64,000 nt of DNA, from NCBI GenBank assembly GCA_046598415.1, contig JBKJIG010000089.1, positions 1 to 64,000 on the forward strand. The letters run 5' to 3'. The notes beneath the pieces are model-generated. The model saw nothing but the letters and a program-made list of their open reading frames with translations. It did not search any database and was not told the origin of the DNA. Made by a program: the position numbers and the translations under genes. The DNA comes from VFJZ01 sp046598415. GTDB lineage: Bacteria > Actinomycetota > Thermoleophilia > Gaiellales > F1-60-MAGs149. Positions within the stretch are counted from its first letter, which is position 1. The number at the start of each line of letters is the position of its first letter. Positions 1 to 8,247 of this stretch are shown piece after piece.

Positions 1-2
1 TC

Positions 3-1535
3 TCGCCGGTCAACGAGATCGACTCGGCCGGCCGGCCGCGCTTCATCGCCGGCGACATCCCGCAGCGGGGCATCGACCCGCCGCTCGACCACCCGGAGCT
101 GTACTTCGGCGACGACCAGTCGCCGTGGGCGATGGTCGACACGTCCCAGAACCAGTTCGACTGCCTCAAGAACCAGACGACGGTGTGGGGCGGCAACGGC
201 ATCAAGGTCGGCGACCACCGGCTGGCGCTGTCGCTGTTCCTCAGCGGCCTGCCGGTCGTCGGCGGCGGCCGGCAGTTCTGGAACTCGACCGACGGCAACC
301 CGGCCGGCGCCGGCTCGCAGGCGCTGCTGTATCGCGGCATGCGCACGCGGATGGAGCGCCTGGCGCCGTTCCTGCAGTGGGACAGCTCGCCGTACTACGC
401 GGCGGCCGACGGCCACGTCTACGTGATCGACGTCGGCTACGCGACCACCGACCAGCTGCCGTACTCCGAGATCTACAACGGCGTGCGCTACCTGCGCTCG
501 ACGGTGATCGGCGTCATGGATGCCTACTCGGGCGAGACCAAGCTCTACGTGGCCGACCCCAAGGAGCCCATCACGGCGACGTGGATGAAGGTCTACCCGA
601 AGCTGTTCACGCCCTTCGCGCAGCTGCCGGCCGGGCTCAGGCAGCACCTCAAGTACGGCGAGGACGCGTTCGACGCGCAGGCTGCGGCGCTCGCCCGCTA
701 CCACGTCACCGCGGCGGAGACCTTCTTCAACGGCGACCAGGCCTGGGCGTTCACGGAGGAGGCGACCGGCACCGGCACGAACGGCACCCGGATCGCGAGC
801 CCGTCGCGCTACACGTACCTCGTCCTGCCGGGCGAGACGACCGAGCGGTTCAGCGTGATCCGCTCGTACAAGCCCGCCGCGCAGGGGAAGGGCCTCGGGT
901 TCTCCGGGTGGCTGGCGATCGACTCGGAGCCCGACAAGTTCGGGCAGGCGACGATCCTGCAGTTCCCGCAGTCGGCGGCCAACGGCGAACAGCTCGACTC
1001 GCTCGACACGTTCACGTCGAACGTCGCGCGCGACCCGGTGCTCTCGGGTGAGATCGGCGTCCGCAGCACCACCGTGCGGCGAGGTGACACGCTGGTCGTG
1101 CCGATCGGCAAGGGCCTGCTGTACGTGCAGCCGCTGTACCTGGACAACCCGGGCGACTCGCTACCGACGCTGTGGCAGGTCGTCGTCAGCTTCGGCGACG
1201 GCCACGTCTTCAAGGGGCCGACGTTCGCGGCCGCCCTGCAGGCGGCGTTCGACGGCGGCGGCGGCGGTGACGAAGGCGGCGCCACGGGCGTGCCCGCGAA
1301 CGATACGATCCAGGAGCTGGTACTGCTCGCGGACACCGAACTCGCCGCCTGGCGCGTCGCGGTCGCGGCTGGCAACGACGCCGCGGCGGCGCAACACTTC
1401 GCGCGCATGGCCGAGGCGATCGCCCAGGCGCGCGGGCTCGCCGCTCCGGAGGCGCCGTCGACGCCAACCGGCACCACGACCGCACCCACCGCCTCCACGA
1501 CGACCGCGCCCGCGGCGACCACCACCGCTCCGTAG
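3..1535 (+). CDS. UPF0182 family membrane protein, C-terminal part (5' truncated by window)
   Basis: The reading frame is open from the first bases of the window, so the start lies outside it. About 510 residues are visible. The residues before the first in-window ATG (base 132) read as UPF0182/COG1615 sequence, including a SPVNEID stretch and an LDHPELYFGD stretch. UPF0182 proteins are large (about 900-1000 residues), with N-terminal membrane helices and a long extracytoplasmic domain; only that outer domain is present here. The last 25 or so residues are a Thr/Pro/Ala-rich tail (PTGTTTAP-type repeats), which looks disordered. The function of the family is unknown. Confidence 0.85.
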   Translation, partial: SPVNEIDSAGRPRFIAGDIPQRGIDPPLDHPELYFGDDQSPWAMVDTSQNQFDCLKNQTTVWGGNGIKVGDHRLALSLFLSGLPVVGGGRQFWNSTDGNPAGAGSQALLYRGMRTRMERLAPFLQWDSSPYYAAADGHVYVIDVGYATTDQLPYSEIYNGVRYLRSTVIGVMDAYSGETKLYVADPKEPITATWMKVYPKLFTPFAQLPAGLRQHLKYGEDAFDAQAAALARYHVTAAETFFNGDQAWAFTEEATGTGTNGTRIASPSRYTYLVLPGETTERFSVIRSYKPAAQGKGLGFSGWLAIDSEPDKFGQATILQFPQSAANGEQLDSLDTFTSNVARDPVLSGEIGVRSTTVRRGDTLVVPIGKGLLYVQPLYLDNPGDSLPTLWQVVVSFGDGHVFKGPTFAAALQAAFDGGGGGDEGGATGVPANDTIQELVLLADTELAAWRVAVAAGNDAAAAQHFARMAEAIAQARGLAAPEAPSTPTGTTTAPTASTTTAPAATTTAP

Positions 1536-1608
1536 CGCCCACCGGGCGCCTTCGCGACACCGGAGGGGGCGGGTCGAATCCAACGACGATCCCGCGCTTG
1601 CGAGTGGC

Positions 1609-2040
1609 TCAGAACAGGCCCTTCGCCTCCAGCTCGGCTTGCGCCGAGGCGCTCTTCTCGAGACCGGCGAGGCCCATGCCGCGCAATACGCCGGGCGTCT
1701 TCGTGAACTGGACGTCGCGGTAGTCGACGATCTCCAGCTGGTTGCCCGACGGGTCGCGCATGCGCAGCGAGCCGGATGTCGGCACGGCGACGCCCGCCGC
1801 GCGCAGCGTCGCGCGCAGGGCCTCCTTGTCGTCGACCACGAACCCGACGTGGCGGCCGTCGTCCGCCTCCGGCGGCGGGCCGACGGACAGCGCCACGAAC
1901 TGGTCGCCGAGGTCGATCCAGGCCATGGTCGCTCGCCGTCCCCGGAGCGTCACCTCGAAGTACGTGCCGTACCACTCGAGCGCCTCGTCGAGATCGCGGA
2001 CGACGAACGCAACGTGGTTGATGCCCATCGGACGAATCAC
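1609..2040 (-). CDS. VOC (glyoxalase/bleomycin-resistance) family protein
   Basis: 143 residues, the usual length of a two-module VOC protein. It opens with the typical GINHVAFVVRDLDEALEWY first strand and helix. The second module is GRHVGFVVDD, followed by RDPSGNQLEIVDY, which supplies the usual metal-ligand Glu. Family members bind a divalent metal and act in lyase, dioxygenase or resistance reactions; the substrate cannot be read from sequence. It is convergent with the upstream UPF0182 gene and divergent from the small acidic protein at 2144, so it is probably monocistronic. Confidence 0.8.
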   Translation of the reverse strand: MIRPMGINHVAFVVRDLDEALEWYGTYFEVTLRGRRATMAWIDLGDQFVALSVGPPPEADDGRHVGFVVDDKEALRATLRAAGVAVPTSGSLRMRDPSGNQLEIVDYRDVQFTKTPGVLRGMGLAGLEKSASAQAELEAKGLF

Positions 2041-2143
2041 GGGTCGCTCCTCCTGCGCTCCAGGGTCGGTCGGCAGCCTACCGCCGCACCAGTTTGAGAC
2101 CGGGCCGAACCGGGAAGCCCGAAGGGACCACCTAGGAGCATCG

Positions 2144-2398
2144 ATGTCCCCTCAGGAACCCCGCCAGACCGACGATCGCGAGTCCACCGACGACCGTGTG
2201 ATGACCGGTGACGGCGCCGAGCCGCGCGACGGCCCGCGGCCGACCATGACCGCCGACGGCGCGGTCATCGAACCGGAGAGCCCCGAGGACCGCGTCATGA
2301 CGGGTGACGGCGCCGAGCGGCGCGATGGCCCGCGGCCGACGATGACGGGCGACGGCTCCAGGAACACCGTGCCCGACGAGGACGAGGACGGCGTCTGA
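2144..2398 (+). CDS. small acidic protein with a 21-residue tandem repeat
   Basis: 84 residues, starting at an ATG 5 bases after a TAGGAG ribosome-binding site (2133-2138). The protein is hydrophilic and acidic, without membrane segments or a signal peptide. Its core is two copies of a 21-residue unit of the form (D/E)DRVMTGDGAE(P/R)RDGPRPTMT, encoded at about 2189-2251 and 2285-2347. Most of the nucleotide differences between the copies are synonymous, so the protein sequence looks selected. It ends in an acidic DEDEDGV tail. I do not recognise the family. It lies 60 bases upstream of the small membrane peptide at 2459 on the same strand, and the two may share a transcript. Confidence 0.7.
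   Translation: MSPQEPRQTDDRESTDDRVMTGDGAEPRDGPRPTMTADGAVIEPESPEDRVMTGDGAERRDGPRPTMTGDGSRNTVPDEDEDGV
2189..2347 (+). repeat. two 63-bp in-frame coding repeats
   Basis: The two copies lie at about 2189-2251 and 2285-2347, separated by 33 bases. They encode nearly identical 21-residue units (19 of 21 residues match by eye), and most base differences fall in third codon positions. Confidence 0.75.
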
Positions 2399-2458
2399 CC
2401 CGAGTTTCGACCAGCGGGAGCCGGGAACACCAGGCCGATCCAACCAGGGAGTTCCGCC

Positions 2459-2539
2459 ATGTATATCGGCATCGGCACCGTCGTTCTGATCATCGTCATC
2501 ATCCTGCTCGTCATGATGTTCCGCGGGCGTTCCGTCTAG
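2459..2539 (+). CDS. 26-residue single-pass membrane peptide
   Basis: An ATG at 2459 follows an AGGGAG ribosome-binding site (2446-2451) by 7 bases. The product is MYIGIG followed by about 14 Val/Ile/Leu/Met residues and a positive FRGRSV tail. This is one transmembrane helix with positive charges at the C-terminus, presumably cytoplasmic. Peptides of this size and pattern are common in actinobacteria; their function is unknown. The spacing, the RBS and the perfect hairpin downstream (2611-2646) support a real gene. Confidence 0.65.
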   Translation: MYIGIGTVVLIIVIILLVMMFRGRSV

Positions 2540-2610
2540 GCCCGCTCGCCTGTAGGCGTTTGGACGCGCGCATGTCCACTCGACCGGCGGCACCTCCCGA
2601 ACAAGACGTC

Positions 2611-2646
2611 ACCGGCACCTGACGACCGGAGTCGTCAGGTGCCGGT
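2611..2646. terminator. perfect 16-bp inverted repeat, probable bidirectional terminator
   Basis: The arms ACCGGCACCTGACGAC (2611-2626) and its exact reverse complement (2631-2646) flank a 4-base CGGA loop. It sits between the plus-strand membrane peptide and the convergent minus-strand tautomerase gene. There is no clear T-run, as often in high-GC actinobacteria. Confidence 0.7.
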
Positions 2647-2745
2647 AAGGTCGCTCAGGCGCCGGTGACCGCGGATCGCCCTGCTGCGGCTCGCGCGAGC
2701 CGGCCCGGCGCACCGGAGCAGCGCCGGCCGGCCGCGGGGGGACGA

Positions 2746-2970
2746 TCAGGCTGCTGCGCCGGCGGCGAGCGCGCGGACGTGCTCGGTCGTGAGCGCGTTG
2801 CCCGCGATCCCCCAGTCGCCGCTCTTGACCTCTTCGATGACGCACCACGTGACCTGGCGCATGTTCTCGCCCTCGATGGAGACCATGGCGTCGGTCAGGC
2901 GCTCGATGATCTGGCGCTTCTGCTCGCTGCTGAACACGCCGTCGATCAGCTTCACGTTGATGAGGGGCAT
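2746..2970 (-). CDS. 4-oxalocrotonate tautomerase family protein
   Basis: 74 residues beginning MPLINVKLIDG. After removal of the initiator Met, the catalytic Pro1 of the tautomerase superfamily is exposed. The start is supported by a GGAAGGA ribosome-binding site just upstream. The helix region FSSEQKRQIIERLTDAM and the strand QVTWCVIEEV match the beta-alpha-beta fold of 4-OT enzymes, which are homo- or hetero-oligomeric and shift protons in enol/keto substrates. The C-terminus (about 15 residues after GDWGIAGN) is slightly longer than in the classic 62-residue 4-OT. No aromatic meta-cleavage genes are nearby. Confidence 0.85.
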   Translation of the reverse strand: MPLINVKLIDGVFSSEQKRQIIERLTDAMVSIEGENMRQVTWCVIEEVKSGDWGIAGNALTTEHVRALAAGAAA

Positions 2971-3120
2971 GACGTTCCTTCCGTTGTTGAACCACTCGCC
3001 ACCGAGGTTATGGAGGTGGCGGTGCGTCCACATCGGGAGAACTGCCGTAGTGCGACCCGCCCGGTGCCGTACTCGCTCCTGCGCGCCGGCGACGGACGCT
3101 CCCGGGTCTAGACTCGTGCC

Positions 3121-5940
3121 ATGCCCGGCAAGCAGCGACTCATCGCGCGAGAGCGCGAGCTGGCGGCGTTCGCCGAGGCGATCGCCTGCGTCCGGGCCGG
3201 TGTCGGCGGGTGCGTGATCGTCACGGGCGAGCCCGGCATCGGCAAGACGCGGCTCGCCGACCACGCGCTGCGAGCAGGCAGCATCGTCACGTACGCGGGT
3301 GCCGCACGGTCTGCCGTGGCCGAGCCGTACAGCCCGGTCGCGCAGGTGCTGCGCGCGTGCCTGCGCCAGCGGCCCGACCTGCCGGAGGCCTGCGGGCCGC
3401 TGGCCGCGCACCTTGCGCCGCTGCTGCCCGAGCTCGGGCAGCCGCCGCCGGATGCAGGTGAGGCGACGCTGATCGAGGCGCTCCGTCGTGCGTTCGCCGC
3501 GATGGCGGCGGCCGGGCCCGTCGCGGTGCTGCTCGACGATCTCCACTGGGCGGACGAGGCGACCCTGCTGCTGCTCCCGCACCTCGCCACCGAGCTGCGC
3601 CAGGTGCCGCTGCTGCTGGTCATCGCCGCCCGCGACGAGGTGCCCGTCGACACCCATCGCCTGCGCCGCCTGCGCGCGCAGCTGCGCCGCGTCTGCGACC
3701 CCGTCGAACTGGCGCTCGAGCCGCTCGATCGCGACGACACCGCCCGCCTCGCCGCGGCCGTCACCGGCGACGACCTGGACGACGAGACCGTTGCCGCCCT
3801 GCACGACCGCACCCATGGCGTGCCGTTCTACGTCGAGGAGCTGGCCGCGACGCTCGGCCTCGAGGAGCGGCGCGCCGGATCGGGCCGGCTGCCGCTGCCG
3901 GAGACCGTGCTGGACGCGGTGCTGCTGCGCACCGAGGTGCTCTCGCTGGCCGGGCGCAACGCGCTCGAGGCGGCGGCCGTCGCGGGCGTGCGTTGCGTCG
4001 TCGCGCAGGTTCCGAGCCTCGAGGCGGCCGATGGTGGCCTGGCCGAGGCGGTCGCCGCCGGCCTGCTGGTGGAGGATGGCCCGGGCTGCGTCGCCTTCCG
4101 TCACGCCCTGGTGCGCGACGCCGTCTACCACGTGATCCCGTGGACGCGGCGCCGGTCGCTGCACGCCGCCGTCGCCGGTGCGCTCGAGGAGTCGGGCGCG
4201 TCGCCGGCGGAGCGGGCGCCGCACTGGCTGGGAGCGGGTGATGTCGAGCGCGCGCGGTCGGCGCTGGCCGAGGCCGCGACCGCCTCCGCCCGGGTGTACG
4301 CGTACCGCGATGCGACCGACCTCTACGAGCGTGCCCTCGATCTCGATGGCGGTGGCGACACGCAGCGGTTCGAGCTGCTCGAGTGTCTCGCCGTCTGCGC
4401 GGAGCTGGCGGGCGACCTGGCGGCCTCGGCGCGGGCCTGGCGAGAGGTCATCGACGGCCGGCGCGGTCGGGGCGAGGTGGAGCGCGTCGCCGAGGCGCAG
4501 TACGGCATCGGCCGTGTCCTGCGCCTGCGCGGCAGCAACGAGCGGGCGCTCACCGCCTGGTTCGCCGCGGCCGACGGGTACGCCGCCTGCGGGCGAGGAG
4601 CGGATGCCGCCCGGGCCCGGCTGGCGGCGGCCGATCTGCTGCAGGTGACCGGCCGCTTGCGGCCGGCGTTGACGTCGATCGAGTCGACGCTCGCCGACCT
4701 CGGCCCCGACGCCCCGGTCGAGCTGCGGTCCACCGCCCGGTCCCTCCAGGGCACGGTCCTCGGCAAGCTCGGTCGAACCGGGGACGCCCTCGCCGTCGTG
4801 CGGGCCGCGCTCGCCGAATCGCTCGTGGTCGGCCACACGCTGACGGCGGCCGGCGCGTACCAGGCGCTCGCGGTGGTGTACGAGAACACCGGCGATCTGG
4901 AGCAGGCAACCGAGGCCTACGAGGTTGCCATCGACTACTGCGCGACCAACGGCTTCACCGGCACCAGCGCCGCCTGCCAGGCGTGTCTGTGCCACGTCCT
5001 GCGCCAGCGGGGCGAGTGGCGCCGCAGCCTCGCGCTGTGCCAGTCGCTGCTCGACGATCCGTTCACCGGCCCCGGCAGCAGCGCGATCGCGTGTGCGGTG
5101 ATGAGCCAGATCCACGCCTGTCGTGGCGAGCGGCGCCCCGCCCGCCGCCGGGTGCTCGAGGCCGGTCCGGTCGTGCGGCAGCGGCAGCTGCTCGGCCCCG
5201 AGATCGAGTGCCTGTGGACGGTGGCGCGCCTCGAGCTGCTGGAGGGCTCCCCCGAGGCCGCAGTCGAGCAGTGCCGCGAGGTGCTGCGGCGCTGGGAGGC
5301 GACGGAGGACCTGCACTACAGCCTGAACGCCCTGGCCTGGGCGGCCGGCGTGTTCGCGGCGCAGGGCGAGGGAGAGGACCTGCAGCGGTGCGTTCGGGCG
5401 CTCTCGACCATCGCCGTCGGGAACGGCAACCGCGAGCCGCTCGCCCTCCTCGCCGGTGCGATCGGCGAGCTGGCCCTGTTCGACGGCACCCCGGCGGTCG
5501 CCGTCGAGCACTTCCAGCGGGCGATCGATCTGCACGCCTCGATCGAGCTGCCCCATGACCGGGCCGAGCTGCTCGTCAGCGCGGCGGCGGCCGCGCACGC
5601 CGCGGGCCGCGACGATCAGGCTCGCGCGTGGCTGATCGAGGCGCGGCTCGGTGCGCGGCGGCTCGGCGCGCGGCCGCTGCAGGCCGTGGCGGAGCGCCGG
5701 TTGGCCGACCTGGGCGGCGGCACCGCCACGCTGGCGGCCGGGCTCACGCCCCGGCAGCTCCAGATCATCCGCCGCGTCGCCGCGGGTCGCACGAACCGCG
5801 AGATCGCCGCGGAGCTCTACCTGTCGGTGCGCACCGTCGACATGCACGTGCGCAACTCGCTGATGGCGCTGGGCTGCCGCTCGCGCGTCGATGCCGCGCG
5901 GACGGCCTCGGAGCTCGGCCTGCTCGAGCCGAGCCGCTAG
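3121..5940 (+). CDS. LAL-type LuxR family transcriptional regulator with AAA ATPase domain
   Basis: 939 residues, a usual length for large ATP-binding LuxR regulators. The N-terminal ATPase domain has a Walker A motif GEPGIGKT (about residues 36-43) and a Walker B LLDDLHWADEA (about 138-148). A long TPR-like alpha-helical region follows (about 350-850). The C-terminal helix-turn-helix (about 875-930) carries LTPRQLQIIRRVAAGRTNREIA and LSVRTVDMHV, the typical GerE/LuxR pattern. Such proteins bind an effector and ATP and activate transcription. The target is unknown; the nearest genes are the tautomerase and the aminotransferase. Its TAG stop overlaps the TAG of the convergent aminotransferase gene within the shared CTAG at 5937-5940. 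Confidence 0.92.
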   Translation: MPGKQRLIARERELAAFAEAIACVRAGVGGCVIVTGEPGIGKTRLADHALRAGSIVTYAGAARSAVAEPYSPVAQVLRACLRQRPDLPEACGPLAAHLAPLLPELGQPPPDAGEATLIEALRRAFAAMAAAGPVAVLLDDLHWADEATLLLLPHLATELRQVPLLLVIAARDEVPVDTHRLRRLRAQLRRVCDPVELALEPLDRDDTARLAAAVTGDDLDDETVAALHDRTHGVPFYVEELAATLGLEERRAGSGRLPLPETVLDAVLLRTEVLSLAGRNALEAAAVAGVRCVVAQVPSLEAADGGLAEAVAAGLLVEDGPGCVAFRHALVRDAVYHVIPWTRRRSLHAAVAGALEESGASPAERAPHWLGAGDVERARSALAEAATASARVYAYRDATDLYERALDLDGGGDTQRFELLECLAVCAELAGDLAASARAWREVIDGRRGRGEVERVAEAQYGIGRVLRLRGSNERALTAWFAAADGYAACGRGADAARARLAAADLLQVTGRLRPALTSIESTLADLGPDAPVELRSTARSLQGTVLGKLGRTGDALAVVRAALAESLVVGHTLTAAGAYQALAVVYENTGDLEQATEAYEVAIDYCATNGFTGTSAACQACLCHVLRQRGEWRRSLALCQSLLDDPFTGPGSSAIACAVMSQIHACRGERRPARRRVLEAGPVVRQRQLLGPEIECLWTVARLELLEGSPEAAVEQCREVLRRWEATEDLHYSLNALAWAAGVFAAQGEGEDLQRCVRALSTIAVGNGNREPLALLAGAIGELALFDGTPAVAVEHFQRAIDLHASIELPHDRAELLVSAAAAAHAAGRDDQARAWLIEARLGARRLGARPLQAVAERRLADLGGGTATLAAGLTPRQLQIIRRVAAGRTNREIAAELYLSVRTVDMHVRNSLMALGCRSRVDAARTASELGLLEPSR

Positions 5941-7136
5941 GCGGCGCTGCGAGCGGCCGAGTGCAGCAGCCGGCCGAGGGCCGAGATGCCGCGCGCGATC
6001 GCCTCGTCGGGCTGCGTCGAGTAGCTGACGCGGGCGTGGTTCGCCTCTTGCCGCGTCGGGAAGAACGTCGCGCCCGGCACGTAGGCCACCCTCGCCTCGG
6101 GCAGCGCTCGCTCCAGCATGAACGTCGCCGCGTCGAAACCGTCAGGGAACGTCAGCCAGGTGAACAACCCGCCGCTCGGGTCGGTGAACGAGATGTCATC
6201 CGGGAAGGTCGACCGGAGCGTGTCCAGCATCAGGTCCTTCTTCCGCCGGTAGGTGGCGCGGATGACCTGGATGTGCGCGTCGATGTCGTAGCGGTCGAGA
6301 TAGGTCGAGGCGGCGTGCATGTTGAGCGTGCTGCACTGCGTGTCGGCCGCGAGCTTGAGCAGCCCCAGCAGCTCGATCAGCTCCTCCGACGCCACCGCCC
6401 AGCCGAGCCGCAGCCCGGGGACGAGGATCTTCGAGAAGCTCCCGAGGTAGATGACGCGGCCCTCGGTGTCGAGGCTCTTCAGCGTCGGGATCGACGTGCC
6501 CTGATACCGGATCTCGCGGTACGGCGTGTCCTCGAGGACGATCAGGTCGAACTGGTTCGCGAGCTCGACCAGCCGGCGGCGGCGCGGCAGGCTGAGCGTG
6601 ACACCGGTCGGGTTCTGGAAGTCGGGGACGGTGTAGAGCAGCTTCGCGCCGGGGTGCTGCTCGAGCGTGCGCTCGAGCGCGTCCATGTCCATGCCGTCAT
6701 CGTCCATCGGCACGGCCGCGTACCGCGGCTGGCAGGGGTTGAATGCGATCAGCGCGCCGAGGAACGTCGGATTCTCGGTCACGATCACGTCGCCCTTGTC
6801 GATCAGCAGTTTCGCGACCAGGTCGAGGCCCTGCTGGCCGCCCTGCAGGATCAGCACCTCGTCCGCCGTGCACTCCACGCCGTCGCGTCCCATCCGTTCG
6901 GCGACCTGGGCGCGGAGCCGCGGCGTACCGTTCGAGACGGTGTACTGCAGCGACTCGCGGCCGTGGTCGACGATCGCCGTGTGGAAGACGTCGGCCAGCT
7001 GCTCGAGCGGGAACAGCGTGTCGTCGGGGTAGCCGCCGCCGAACGAGACGATGCTCGGATCGGCTCCGAGGCGCAGCAGCTCGCGGATGGCGGACGGCTG
7101 CACGACCTGCATGCGCTCCGCGAGGCGCGGGTTCAC
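5937..7136 (-). CDS. PLP-dependent aminotransferase, class I/II (2-aminoadipate aminotransferase-like)
   Basis: About 400 residues from a GTG at 7136, which gives an N-terminus MNPRLAERMQVVQPSAIREL that fits this family. The frame stays open to an ATG at 7274, so the start is uncertain. Fold-type I features are present: the SFGGGYPD entry motif, GGQQGLDL, the PDFQNPTG stretch around the PLP ring, and the Schiff-base lysine in GSFSKILVPGLRLGW. The sequence resembles LysN/kynurenine/2-aminoadipate aminotransferases rather than MocR regulators, because there is no N-terminal GntR domain. It transfers amino groups from an unknown amino acid to a 2-oxo acid in the cytoplasm. No operon partner is adjacent. 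Confidence 0.85.
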   Translation of the reverse strand: MNPRLAERMQVVQPSAIRELLRLGADPSIVSFGGGYPDDTLFPLEQLADVFHTAIVDHGRESLQYTVSNGTPRLRAQVAERMGRDGVECTADEVLILQGGQQGLDLVAKLLIDKGDVIVTENPTFLGALIAFNPCQPRYAAVPMDDDGMDMDALERTLEQHPGAKLLYTVPDFQNPTGVTLSLPRRRRLVELANQFDLIVLEDTPYREIRYQGTSIPTLKSLDTEGRVIYLGSFSKILVPGLRLGWAVASEELIELLGLLKLAADTQCSTLNMHAASTYLDRYDIDAHIQVIRATYRRKKDLMLDTLRSTFPDDISFTDPSGGLFTWLTFPDGFDAATFMLERALPEARVAYVPGATFFPTRQEANHARVSYSTQPDEAIARGISALGRLLHSAARSAA

Positions 7137-7410
7137 CGGCGCGCCCGCTGTGCCGCCGGAGCCGCCACTGCGGCGTTGTGCGGCGTGCTCTCGGGAGGTC
7201 GGACGGCCCCGGTATCGGTCATCGGCTGACAAGGTAGCAACGGTCGTTCGTTCACCCTGCCCTGTGCACGGCACGAGCGATCATGCTATTCCGCTCCCCT
7301 GCAAAGGAGGGCGGGGGAGGGCCGTTTCGTCCCCACGGGGGAGGCGAGCGGCGGCAGCACGTCGATGCTCATTCGGCGACGCGTCAGCGGCGCTCGACGA
7401 GAGAAGCATC

Positions 7411-8196
7411 ATGCACCTGCCCCATCGACCCTCCCACGGCGTCATCGCCGGCTACGCCGGCCTCCTGCTCGGCGCGCTCGCAGTCGCCGGCGGCCCGGCC
7501 TTCGCGGCCGGTCTGATCAATGGCAAGAACCTCAAGACGGGAACGGTCACGTCGGCCAAGCTGGCCACTGGGTCGGTCACCGCGGCAAAGATCAAGTCCG
7601 GGGCCGTCACGACGGCGAAGCTCGGCACCAACGCTGTCACTGCCGCGGCGATTGCGCCAGGCGCAGTCGACGCCTCCAAGGTCAAGGATCTATCGCTCAG
7701 CATCGCCGATCTCAGCATTGCCGCGCGAGTCGCGCTGGCGGGCGCGCCGCTCGCGGCTGCCTCCGTCTCGTCGTCGACAATCGTCAGCGGCGCCGTGACT
7801 ACCGATAAGCTCGCCACGGGCGCGGTTAACACGGCGGCCTTGGCGGACGGTGCGATCACTGCGGTGAAGATCGCGGACGGCTCGATCACGACCTCGAAAC
7901 TCGCGAGCGGCGCCGTCGGCGGATCGGTGATTCCGGCGCATGTGGTTACGGCGCCGGGCGTTGCGAGTCCGACCAGTGCCGTGTCGGCGTCTGTCACGTG
8001 TCCCGTCGGAGAGAAGGCGCTTGGCGGCGGCGTCGCCATCACCGAGGACTTCCCCGTGACTGCGGGTTCTATTGGCCCAGTGATTGTGGCCAGCGCACCG
8101 ACCTTCACCGACGTCCCGACCGGTTGGAGGGGCAAGGTCCGCAACGTCAATACGACACTTACGGCGAACTTCACGGTTTACGCGATCTGCGCTTGA
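7411..8196 (+). CDS. secreted repeat protein with (S/T)-A-K-L/I-x-(S/T)-G-(A/S)-V-T repeats
   Basis: 261 residues, starting at an ATG preceded by GAGAAG. There is a hydrophobic signal region (about residues 12-32, ending AGGPAFA). Residues 33-180 are built from short imperfect repeats such as TGTVTSAKLATGSVTAAKI, SGAVTTAKLG and TGAVNTAAL, a Thr/Ala/Val-rich spacing expected for a beta-solenoid or a stalk. The C-terminal 70 residues (from VTCPVGEKALGGGVAI to the final YAIC) form a separate Cys-containing domain. It is probably secreted or surface-exposed. I do not know a function. It is transcribed alone and convergent with the molybdoenzyme gene downstream. Confidence 0.75.
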   Translation: MHLPHRPSHGVIAGYAGLLLGALAVAGGPAFAAGLINGKNLKTGTVTSAKLATGSVTAAKIKSGAVTTAKLGTNAVTAAAIAPGAVDASKVKDLSLSIADLSIAARVALAGAPLAAASVSSSTIVSGAVTTDKLATGAVNTAALADGAITAVKIADGSITTSKLASGAVGGSVIPAHVVTAPGVASPTSAVSASVTCPVGEKALGGGVAITEDFPVTAGSIGPVIVASAPTFTDVPTGWRGKVRNVNTTLTANFTVYAICA

Positions 8197-8216
8197 TCAA
8201 TCGAGAGCCCGGGTCA

Positions 8217-8240
8217 CGGGGCGGCCATCGCGTCGCCCCG
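8217..8240. terminator. hairpin between convergent genes
   Basis: CGGGGCG (8217-8223) pairs with CGCCCCG (8234-8240) across a 10-base loop. It lies between the stop of the repeat protein (8196) and the stop of the convergent molybdoenzyme gene (8248), where a bidirectional terminator would be expected. No T-tract follows. Confidence 0.4.
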
Positions 8241-8247
8241 GGCCGTC

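Noticed and set aside
2971..5847. Minus-strand frame of about 960 codons antisense to the LAL regulator, continuous with the tautomerase gene
   Set aside because: It is the GC-rich shadow of the plus-strand regulator. Its Arg/Gly/Ala composition is not protein-like, and only the last 74 codons (the tautomerase, with its own RBS and ATG) are real.
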